Below, piece after piece: positions 8,241 to 13,868 of a stretch of 22,588 nucleotides of DNA. The stretch covers positions 1-22,588 of the forward strand of contig DHAA01000107.1 in assembly GCA_002397275.1 (NCBI GenBank), in the 5' to 3' direction. The DNA comes from Thermacetogenium sp. UBA4966. Its GTDB lineage: Bacteria; Bacillota; DSM-12270; Thermacetogeniales; Thermacetogeniaceae. The position numbers and the translations under genes are program-made. How positions within the stretch are numbered: the first letter of the stretch is position 1; the number at the start of each line of letters is the position of its first letter. The notes under the pieces were generated by a model. It was not told the origin of the DNA. It saw only the letters and a list, made by a program, of their open reading frames with translations, and searched no databases.

Positions 8241-9407
8241 ATGACGGTATCTGCGGTCATCTATGCGCTGGGGTTGGGTCCGGGAGACCCCCTGGATCTG
8301 CCGGCAATAAATTTGAGCATAATGCGAAGCGAACACCCGGTTTACCTGCGTACAGACCGGCACCCGCTGGCGCCCTCTCTGCGGAGAGAGGGGATCAAAT
8401 TATACCCTCTCGATCACTTTTATGAGGAATATGATTCTTTGGAAAAGGTTTATTCCGCAATGGCGGCCTTTCTCCTCAAAGAGGCTGAGAGGGAAAAGGC
8501 GCTTGTTTTTGCCGTTCCCGGGAGCCCTTTGGTCGGAGAGCCGGTCGTTCGGCTGCTGCGGGAAAAGGGTGGGCCCCGCGGGGTGAGGATTAAGCTCTTC
8601 CCGGCGCCCGGCTCTTTGGAGAGGCAGCCGTCCCCCTTGCTTGATCCCCTGCTCGGCGTGATGGACAAGCTCCTTTCTCCCGAAGGCTGCCCCTGGGATC
8701 GCCGCCAGAATCATCAAAGCCTGAAAAAATACCTGATCGAAGAGTCCTATGAAGTCATCGATGCCATCGACCAAGGGGATATGTATAAACTTTGTGAAGA
8801 ATTGGGAGACTTACTATTACAAGTAGTCTTTCATGCGGCTTTAGCGGAGCGAAACGGAGAATTCACTATATCGCAGGTCGTCTCCTCGATCACGAAAAAA
8901 ATGATTCACCGTCATCCCCACGTTTTCGGGGAGGCAAAGGTGAAGAACGCTGCGCAGGTTATCGAGAACTGGGAGGCGATCAAACAAAAGGAAGGGGCGC
9001 CCAAATCCATGCTGGCCGGCGTACCCAAATACCTTCCGGCTCTGCAAAAGGCTCAGAAGGTGCAATCCAAAGCAGCCCTGGTGGGATTCGATTGGCCGGA
9101 GGCGTCGGGAGCGGCCCTCAAGGTGGAAGAGGAATGGAGAGAGTTGCAGTCCGCATGCGGAACGGGGAATCGGGATGAGATACAAGAGGAATTGGGGGAC
9201 TTTTTCTTTGCTTCTGTCAACCTGTGCCGCTTATTGCAGTTCGATGCCGAAGAAACCTTGCGAGCCGCGGCGGACAAGTTTATAAGAAGGTTCTCCTTCA
9301 TGGAAGCAAAAGCCCGGGAACTCGGTTCGCGCCTGGCGGATATGTCTCTCAGTCAGTTGGACGGCCTCTGGGACGAGGCAAAAAAAAGTGAAATGGAGAA
9401 ATATTAA
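8241..9407 (+). CDS. mazG: YabN/MazG nucleotide pyrophosphohydrolase with shortened methylase domain
   Basis: The MazG part hydrolyses nucleoside triphosphates to monophosphates plus pyrophosphate, as house-cleaning of the nucleotide pool. The protein has 388 residues. Residues 1-130 are the first half of a tetrapyrrole-methylase (YabN-type) domain: ALGLGPGDPLDLPA, PVYLRTDRHP, FAVPGSPLVGEP. From about residue 138 two MazG repeats follow: GCPWDRRQNHQSLKKYLIEE with EELGDLLLQVVFH, then the C-terminal EEEWRELQ with EELGDFFFASVN. Both keep the acidic EExxE/ExxD-type metal ligands. B. subtilis YabN has about 490 residues; here about 100 residues of the methylase C-terminal half are missing, cleanly and in frame. 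I chose the ATG at 8241, 9 bases after AAAGGAG; an ATG at 8235 is only 3 bases from it. Confidence 0.9.
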   Translation: MTVSAVIYALGLGPGDPLDLPAINLSIMRSEHPVYLRTDRHPLAPSLRREGIKLYPLDHFYEEYDSLEKVYSAMAAFLLKEAEREKALVFAVPGSPLVGEPVVRLLREKGGPRGVRIKLFPAPGSLERQPSPLLDPLLGVMDKLLSPEGCPWDRRQNHQSLKKYLIEESYEVIDAIDQGDMYKLCEELGDLLLQVVFHAALAERNGEFTISQVVSSITKKMIHRHPHVFGEAKVKNAAQVIENWEAIKQKEGAPKSMLAGVPKYLPALQKAQKVQSKAALVGFDWPEASGAALKVEEEWRELQSACGTGNRDEIQEELGDFFFASVNLCRLLQFDAEETLRAAADKFIRRFSFMEAKARELGSRLADMSLSQLDGLWDEAKKSEMEKY

Positions 9408-9513
9408 AATTTTTTGCTAAAAAAATAATGCATAAGCAGGACTTTCCAGTATTCCGGCGAATTAGGTAGCCTAACTGGAAATTACACTACATTTACATTA
9501 AGGAGGGGTATAA

Positions 9514-9786
9514 TTGAACAGAGCGGAATTAATTAGTAGTGTTGCAGAAAAGGCAGGAGTGTCAAAGAAAGATGCAGAAAAGGCCGTGAGCGCAGTTTTT
9601 GCAGCTATTGAGGGCGCGCTCGCCGGCGGAGAAAAAGTACAGCTGGTCGGTTTCGGTACCTTTGAGGTAAGGGAAAGAGCTGCTCGTACCGGGCGTAATC
9701 CTCAGACCGGCGCGGAGATGCAGATAGCTGCTTCCCGGGTACCGGCATTCCGTGCCGGTAAATCCCTCAAGGATGCGGTAAACTAA
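9514..9786 (+). CDS. hup: HU-family DNA-binding protein
   Basis: Small nucleoid protein of 90 residues that bends and compacts DNA as a dimer. The N-terminal helices MNRAELISSVAEKAGVSKKD and the core VQLVGFGTFEVRERAARTGRNPQTG (read as two adjoining pieces) are classic HU, with the beta-arm RNPQTG proline that intercalates into DNA. The start is TTG at 9514 behind AGGAGGGG. This is the usual location (between yabN and yabO) in clostridia. Its 106-base upstream gap begins with an AT-only hairpin (TTTTTTgctAAAAAA) and shows no promoter I would defend. Confidence 0.96.
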   Translation: MNRAELISSVAEKAGVSKKDAEKAVSAVFAAIEGALAGGEKVQLVGFGTFEVRERAARTGRNPQTGAEMQIAASRVPAFRAGKSLKDAVN

Positions 9787-9893
9787 TTATCTTGTTTTTG
9801 CGCCTCTCCCCTGTTTTCCACAAGCCTGGCGCCGGCGCCTTCTGCACAGGGTTTCCGCGGCGGCCTGTTGATGATGGAAAGGAGAAAGAGGAA

Positions 9894-10148
9894 GTGCGAC
9901 TGGACAAGTATCTGCAGATCAGCCGCCTTATTAAAAGGCGTGCCAATGCAAAAGAGGCCTGCCTCGCCGGGCGCGTCCAAATCAATGGGAAAGCCGCCAA
10001 GCCGGGCAGTGAGATTAAAGAGGGTGATAAAATCGACCTTGCTTGGGGGAGCAGACTGACACGAATAGAGGTGCTGCAGATCCCTGAGCGCAGTATTCCC
10101 GCGGCACAAGCGAAAAACCTTTATAAAATTGAAGAAGACGCCAAATAG
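9894..10148 (+). CDS. rqcP: S4-domain RNA-binding protein RqcP (YabO)
   Basis: Hsp15/YabO-type S4 protein of 84 residues. In B. subtilis RqcP binds the 50S subunit and works with RqcH in C-terminal alanine tailing of stalled nascent chains. The S4 fold occupies residues 1-60: MRLDKYLQISRLIKRRANAK, then EACLAGRVQINGKAAKPGSE and IKEGDKIDL. B. subtilis YabO has 86 residues. I chose the GTG at 9894 because AAAGGAG lies at 9878-9884 and the protein then starts at the conserved MRLDKYL; the open frame extends upstream to 9792 without S4 homology. YabP, YabQ and DivIC, which follow in Bacillus, are absent here. Confidence 0.9.
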   Translation: MRLDKYLQISRLIKRRANAKEACLAGRVQINGKAAKPGSEIKEGDKIDLAWGSRLTRIEVLQIPERSIPAAQAKNLYKIEEDAK

Positions 10149-10169
10149 GATGCTGCAGAAGGTCGGCCT

Positions 10170-10200
10170 TAAAACCCGGTTTTGCTATTAGCCGGTTTTA
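10170..10200 (+). terminator. Hairpin after rqcP, possible terminator
   Basis: TAAAACCCGG (10170-10179) pairs with CCGGTTTTA (10192-10200) with one bulged C and a 12-base loop. There is no separate U-tract, but the 3' arm ends UUUUA. It lies 21 bases after the rqcP stop and just before the spoIID-like promoter. Confidence 0.45.
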
Positions 10201-10205
10201 ATAGA

Positions 10206-10235
10206 GTATACTTGGATTCCCTCCCGTTCATACTA
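10206..10235 (+). promoter_or_regulatory. Sigma-G-like promoter of the SpoIID-family gene
   Basis: GTATA (10206-10210) and CATACTA (10229-10235) are 18 bases apart, a full match to the sigma-G pattern (gHATA / CATnCTA). A sigma-E reading is possible (ATACTT, 15 bases, CATACTA), but the -10 lacks the usual sigma-E trailing T. The ribosome binding site and TTG start follow 33 bases later. Confidence 0.55.
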
Positions 10236-10267
10236 AGAAAGCATTACGAATAGGGGAGGGAATTTCT

Positions 10268-11227
10268 TTGAAGCGCATACCTTTTCTAAGCGGGATCGTC
10301 CTGTCTGCAGCCCTCGTCGTTCTGGCGGCGTCCGCCGGCTGCCGGGGGCCGGCGGAAAAACCGTTACCTAAGAAGGAATCGCAGTATAAATATCAGGAAC
10401 CGGAAATAACGCTCTACGACAATAATACCGGCCAAAAAAAGAAGATCCGGTTCGAGGAGTACATTGCCGGGGTGGTCGCCGCGGAAATGGAGCCGGCATG
10501 GCCTGTAGATGCCTTGTCTGCCCAGGCCGTGCTGGCACGCACCTTTACCCTGCACAAGATAAAGTATGAAAAGGGAGTCCCCCAGCATGGAGCAGACGCT
10601 TCCACCAGCACGGAAGAATTTCAGGCATACGACCCTTCCCGCATCACACCTCGGGTGAGGGAGGCTGTAAAAAAAACACGCGGCCAGACAATCAGGTACC
10701 AGGGCAAGTATATCAGGGCATGGTTTCATTCAAATGCCGGAGGGAAAACGGCAACAGCCGGCGAGGGGTTAGCCTTTAATAAAGAGCCGACCCCTTATAT
10801 CAAAAGCGTGTCGGATCCCGGACAGAAGATAGCGAAAGCCGATGCTAAGACATGGGAGGCCTCCGTTCCTCTGGAGGAGGTACGGGCCGCCGTGCTCGAG
10901 CAGGCGGGAAAGGACCCGGGAGCGATAACCGACGCGGCCATTGTCAAAAAGGGCGCCTCCGGGAGGGCGGAGACGGTGCGCCTGGGGGACGCCGATATCA
11001 GCGGATCTTCGCTGCGATTGGGATTAGGCCCCGAGCGGATGCGTTCCAGCCTTCTCGACCGCTTTGAAGTGAAGGACGGCATGCTGCAAATGGCTGGACG
11101 CGGCTTCGGTCATGGGGTGGGGATGAGCCAGTGGGGCGCCCATTACCTGGCCAGGCAGGGGAAATCCTATACCGAGATCATCCATTACTACTTCCAAGAT
11201 GTGAGCATCGACAAAATCTGGCGCTAG
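10268..11227 (+). CDS. SpoIID/LytB-domain lipoprotein (lytic transglycosylase family)
   Basis: Predicted exported cell-wall enzyme of 319 residues. SpoIID-family proteins cleave denuded glycan strands, chiefly during engulfment. A signal segment (LSAALVVLAASAGC) ends in a lipobox-like cysteine, suggesting lipid anchoring. The SpoIID domain follows: IAGVVAAEMEPAWPVDALSA with likely catalytic Glu73, then QAVLARTF, TRGQTIRY, AWFHSNAGGKT, and the C-terminal signature GRGFGHGVGMSQWGA. The start is TTG at 10268 behind GGGGAGGG. B. subtilis SpoIID has a membrane anchor and a sigma-E promoter; the lipobox and sigma-G-like promoter here argue for a paralogue with a different, perhaps forespore-side, role. 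It stands as a single gene between two hairpins. Confidence 0.88.
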   Translation: MKRIPFLSGIVLSAALVVLAASAGCRGPAEKPLPKKESQYKYQEPEITLYDNNTGQKKKIRFEEYIAGVVAAEMEPAWPVDALSAQAVLARTFTLHKIKYEKGVPQHGADASTSTEEFQAYDPSRITPRVREAVKKTRGQTIRYQGKYIRAWFHSNAGGKTATAGEGLAFNKEPTPYIKSVSDPGQKIAKADAKTWEASVPLEEVRAAVLEQAGKDPGAITDAAIVKKGASGRAETVRLGDADISGSSLRLGLGPERMRSSLLDRFEVKDGMLQMAGRGFGHGVGMSQWGAHYLARQGKSYTEIIHYYFQDVSIDKIWR

Positions 11228-11232
11228 AGCCG

Positions 11233-11264
11233 GCCGATCCCCAGGAGGGTTTTCGGGGATCGGC
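11233..11264 (+). terminator. Terminator after the SpoIID-family gene
   Basis: GCCGATCCCC (11233-11242) pairs perfectly with GGGGATCGGC (11255-11264) around a 12-base loop, 5 bases after the stop codon. The downstream sequence is only mildly U-rich (tgctctatccctttcc). Confidence 0.6.
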
Positions 11265-11306
11265 TGCTCTATCCCTTTCCAAAGACAAAAGCTAACAACT
11301 AACCAT
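11264..11306 (-). repeat. Dispersed intergenic repeat, inverted copy 4
   Basis: The minus strand reads atggttagttgttagc (11306-11291) and then, 13 bases on, aaagggatagagcagcc. Both parts and their order match copy 1 after mfd (ggttagtcgttgg, then aaaagggatagatcagc). It sits directly behind the SpoIID-gene terminator. Confidence 0.5.
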
Positions 11307-11489
11307 AAATAGCTGTGCCGTTTTCTCCTCACAGGCTCCGTTTAACATGTTCTCAGGGTAAGTCGCGTAAGGAAACGTCCCTGTGCCACCATTTTTATAA
11401 GCAGGGATTTTTGATCGCCATGCAGAAAAAGAAATGTCGAATAAGGGGCTAAGGAAGGGCAGGGGAGTGCGTTGAATTCTGGAGGAGAT

Positions 11490-12446
11490 ATGGAGGAGAC
11501 AAGGGAATGGAAGGCGTTTGATGTCCTGCGGCAGAAACCACAAACAAGTCCGCCGGACAGGGGGCGCCGCGCTCCCCGTCGCGGCCGGGGATGCGGCTGC
11601 GGGTGTTTATCGGTCTTATTGCTCTTGCTTTTGATTGCTGCCGGGGCAATCGCAGCTTATTTAGGACTTTTCCGGCATGATCTTGTTCCCGGGAAAAATA
11701 ACTCCGACAAGATAGACCCTGTACTTATTTTGGGGATTGACAGAGAGGCAAAGGATCAGCCGGGGCGCTCGGATACGATCATTTTATCCTTTGTAAACAC
11801 TGGGGGGAAAAGGGTCAGCCTGCTGTCTATACCGAGGGATACCTATGCAGATATACCTGTACGGGGCAAAAAGGATAAGATCAATGCCGCTTATGCCACA
11901 GGCGGTTCTGCGGCAGCCGTGGAGACAGTCGGGCTTTTGCTGGACCGGGAGATTAAATATTATCTGACCACCGATCTGGAGGGGTTTGTTAGTATTGTCG
12001 ACACTCTCGGCGGCATCACAGTTACAGTGGATGAGGAGGTTGCCGAGGGGATCGGTGTTCCGCCCGGCGTCCAGCGCCTAAAAGGGGAAGAGGCGCTGAA
12101 GTTTGTCCGCTATCGGGGCTACCCCACCGCAGATATCGGGCGCATCAAACATCAGCAGATCTTTTTGAAAGCGGTGGTTGACGAGGCCATGCGCCTCCGC
12201 AACATCTGGAAACTGCCGTTGCTGATAGGGGATCTGCGCAGCGCTGTGGACACTAATTTGAGCACGGCTCAACTGATCGAACTGGGGCAGGCCTTTAAAT
12301 CCATGGACAGTTCTCAGCTGGACAGTTACATTCTGCCGGGCAGACCCCAGTACATAAACGGGATCAGCTACTGGATACCCGATGACGCCCAAATTAAGCC
12401 GCTGGTTGACGCCCTCTACGAGGGCACGACACCGCCCGCCCAGTAA
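11490..12446 (+). CDS. LytR-CpsA-Psr (LCP) family envelope phosphotransferase
   Basis: LCP enzymes transfer polymers from undecaprenyl-phosphate carriers to peptidoglycan on the outer face of the membrane. The protein has 318 residues: a cytoplasmic Arg-rich N-terminus, a membrane segment at about 40-60 (LSVLLLLLLIAAGAIAAYL), then the LCP domain with DPVLILGIDRE, RSDTIILSF, SLLSIPRDTYADIP, DKINAAYATGG, LEGFVSIVDTLGGI, and ADIGRIKHQQ. An unusual GCGCGC cluster (six residues, alternating Gly and Cys) lies at the cytoplasmic edge of the membrane segment. I chose the ATG at 11490 behind GGAGGAGAT; a TTG at 11472 would add six residues. It faces the metallo-beta-lactamase remnant on the other strand. 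Confidence 0.9.
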   Translation: MEETREWKAFDVLRQKPQTSPPDRGRRAPRRGRGCGCGCLSVLLLLLLIAAGAIAAYLGLFRHDLVPGKNNSDKIDPVLILGIDREAKDQPGRSDTIILSFVNTGGKRVSLLSIPRDTYADIPVRGKKDKINAAYATGGSAAAVETVGLLLDREIKYYLTTDLEGFVSIVDTLGGITVTVDEEVAEGIGVPPGVQRLKGEEALKFVRYRGYPTADIGRIKHQQIFLKAVVDEAMRLRNIWKLPLLIGDLRSAVDTNLSTAQLIELGQAFKSMDSSQLDSYILPGRPQYINGISYWIPDDAQIKPLVDALYEGTTPPAQ

Positions 12447-12448
12447 AT

Positions 12449-12484
12449 GGAGGCCGGAGTGGTGGTTAGTGGTTAGTGGTTGGG
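12449..12484 (+). repeat. Dispersed intergenic repeat, copy 2
   Basis: Two and a half units of a ggttagtg octamer (12464-12480) are followed by gttggg, starting 15 bases after the lcp stop. It is preceded by ggaggccggagtgg, which resembles ggaggccggaggttgg beside copy 3 (18046-18061). The metallo-beta-lactamase remnant loses its reading-frame homology exactly where this repeat begins. Confidence 0.6.
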
Positions 12485-12920
12485 TTTTGCATAGTGGCGA
12501 AGCAAAGAAGCGCTCCCCGCAGAAAGCCTCGTAACCGATCCAGTGATCAAGGTGAAAATGTGTAAAAATGGCGTCGCATCTCCTGATACCCAGAGCATCC
12601 CGGATCCAGCCCGCTTCTCTCAGGCCGGGGTCGACGGCTGCCGCCTTTCCTTCCAGGTCATCAGCTAAAAGAAAATACCCCATGTTCTGGTAATCCCCCA
12701 GATTTCGTCGCGGGTTCCGGTCGATGAGCCCGATCAGAGAAATCGTTCTCCCCCGGCAGGGGATGGCCAGCTCATTCACCTCTAAGCGGTTATCCGGATT
12801 TTTTAACAGTTCCAATTTTTCAGCGATACCCGCACCGTGCTCACAGCCGGTTGAACTCGCCTTTCCCTGTTCAAAAAATTTATTCGAAGCGCCTTTCTGT
12901 GGACTGCAAATGGCGGCCAT
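12485..12920 (-). pseudogene. Truncated metallo-beta-lactamase-fold hydrolase
   Basis: The minus strand encodes about 145 residues ending FCGERFFAS. The metallo-beta-lactamase first half is clear: AAAVDPGLREAG followed by the metal-binding FTHFHLDHWIG (HxHxDH). The frame then runs into the repeat copy at 12449-12484 and continues antisense to lcp until 12078, which is not homologous sequence. The second half of the fold, with the remaining metal ligands, is absent. The 5' side looks healthy: ATG at 12920 behind GGAAGGAAGGGG. I infer a recent 3' truncation by recombination at the repeat. Expression of a non-functional fragment is possible. Confidence 0.65.
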
Positions 12921-12967
12921 CCCCTTCCTTCCTCTCCCGGTTTTCCTGCAAGAAACTTCTTAATAGC

Positions 12968-12976
12968 ATTATAGCA
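12968..12976 (-). promoter_or_regulatory. Extended -10 promoter for the truncated hydrolase gene
   Basis: The minus strand reads TGCTATAAT, a perfect -10 hexamer with the TGn extension, about 50 bases upstream of the ATG at 12920. No TTGACA-like -35 box is present at 17 bases, which extended -10 promoters can lack. Confidence 0.45.
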
Positions 12977-13068
12977 GAAAAGATAGAGCGCAGCGTGTGT
13001 CCGAAGCAGCCGGTATACACCTCGGAAAGTAATGCATTTGCTTAAAAAAATCAAACACGCATCTTAGG

Positions 13069-13096
13069 AGTAGTCAAACCGGGAGACAACGCCCCT
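13069..13096 (+). repeat. 28-bp imperfect direct repeat, left copy
   Basis: It begins agtagtcaaacc and ends gacaacgcccct. It matches 13596-13623 at 25 of 28 positions in the same orientation, 527 bases apart. It adjoins the transposase fragment and could mark the end of a former insertion sequence. Confidence 0.6.
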
Positions 13097-13097
13097 A

Positions 13098-13217
13098 GCC
13101 AGACCCATGCACAATGGGGTCGCTGCGTTTCTCTTTGCACAATCCGTGCTTACGGAGATCATCCTCTTCATCGATCTCAAAATAGAAATTCGTCACATCC
13201 AATTTGCTGCAAAGTGA
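13098..13217 (-). pseudogene. IS4/IS1634-like transposase fragment
   Basis: Forty minus-strand codons contain KLDVTNFYFEIDEEDDLRKH followed by GLCKEKRSDPIV. This resembles the segment around the first catalytic Asp of IS4/IS1634-group DDE transposases (DVTNYYFE...DELRKRGVSKEHR...PIVQMGL). After PIVH the homology continues one frame over (MGL), so a 1-2-base deletion is present. The N-terminal portion and the rest of the catalytic core are missing. It is a dead remnant. The family assignment is from memory of the motif. Confidence 0.6.
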
Positions 13218-13643
13218 GCAAAAATCATAGTTTTGTGCAATAGGAGTGGGATTATATGGATAAAACCCACACACTACTTAAAGATCTGCACAGATTTGAA
13301 CGGAAAATAAGTTTTACTTCAATAAAATCCACTCAATAGTCATAATTTTGCTCAGATTTTCTCTAAAATAGGGTTTCCTTTCATTTGCACAGTATGGTTG
13401 GAAAGCCCGGTTGGTAATGTTATTAAAAGTTAACTATATATTTCTTGATTAATCATATGCTTCATAGTTTCCTATCGCGATAAGCTTTTTCAATGGAAAG
13501 ATAGACTCTGCCTTTTTTTCTGGGTGACTGCTCCCCAAGAAAACTAATTGGCGTAACTGCAAGGGTTTCAGGGCTTTCGTTTTGTAAAACAACCGAGTGG
13601 TCAAACCAGGAGACGACGCCCCTGTGTTCATGCCAGAGCAATC
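13218..13643. other. AT-rich non-coding stretch before the SCIFF gene
   Basis: I see no gene. There is a small hairpin at 13248-13272 (GTGGG/CCCAC with TTAT/ATAA) and short inverted words tgagcaaaa (13215-13223) and ttttgctca (13346-13354). The right copy of the 28-bp repeat lies at 13596-13623. The open minus-strand frames here contain SPGLTTRLFYKTKALKP in one register and RGVVSWFDHS in another, neither with a start signal worth defending. It looks like insertion-sequence debris. Confidence 0.4.
13596..13623 (+). repeat. 28-bp imperfect direct repeat, right copy
   Basis: It begins agtggtcaaacc and ends gacgacgcccct, the partner of 13069-13096. It ends 20 bases before the putative SCIFF promoter. 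Confidence 0.6.
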
Positions 13644-13671
13644 TTTACACGTCCGGCGGATTGGGTATAAA
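13644..13671 (+). promoter_or_regulatory. Sigma-A-like promoter of the SCIFF operon
   Basis: TTTACA (13644-13649) and TATAAA (13666-13671) are 16 bases apart, about 40 bases upstream of the GTG start of the peptide gene. The fit to the housekeeping pattern is reasonable. It lies outside the repeat debris. Confidence 0.5.
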
Positions 13672-13712
13672 ATAATGTAGTATGCATAAGTTCTTAAAGG
13701 GAGGTTGGAAAC

Positions 13713-13868
13713 GTGAAGGAAGGTAAGCATGTGAAGACTGTGGTCAAAGGGACTTTAAAAAAGCCGCGTTTGGAAGAAGGCTGCGGGGAGTGCCAGGTAT
13801 CCTGCCAGTCCGCCTGTAAAACATCCTGTACTGTGGGGAATCAAGCTTGCGGTCTCAGGAAGAATTAG
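13713..13868 (+). CDS. scfA: SCIFF ranthipeptide precursor
   Basis: Ribosomal peptide of 51 residues of the SCIFF family (six cysteines in forty-five residues), the substrate of a radical SAM enzyme that installs thioether cross-links. Six cysteines at 24, 27, 31, 35, 39 and 46 have the diagnostic spacing C-x2-C-x3-C-x3-C-x3-C-x6-C within CQVSCQSACKTSCTVGNQAC. The leader contains KHVKTVVKGTLKKP. The start is GTG at 13713; AAAGGGAGG at 13697-13705 is its ribosome binding site, 7 bases away. The maturase start lies inside this gene, overlapping its last 22 bases, so the two are translationally linked. The family is widespread in Clostridia; a role in quorum sensing has been proposed in some species. 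The cysteine pattern makes the call very secure. Confidence 0.95.
   Translation: MKEGKHVKTVVKGTLKKPRLEEGCGECQVSCQSACKTSCTVGNQACGLRKN

Noticed and set aside
9828..9839. Perfect 12-bp GC palindrome GGCGCCGGCGCC between hup and rqcP
   Set aside because: It has no loop or U-tract to be a terminator and may simply reflect the local GC-rich sequence; no function can be supported.
9792..9893. N-terminal extension of the S4 protein
   Set aside because: The extension has no S4 similarity, while GTG at 9894 has a good ribosome binding site and gives the expected length and conserved N-terminus.
13449..13730. 93-codon minus-strand frame (MLTFLHVSNL...) over the right 28-bp repeat
   Set aside because: It runs through the putative SCIFF promoter and the insertion-sequence debris, with no ribosome binding site; likely translated repeat sequence.
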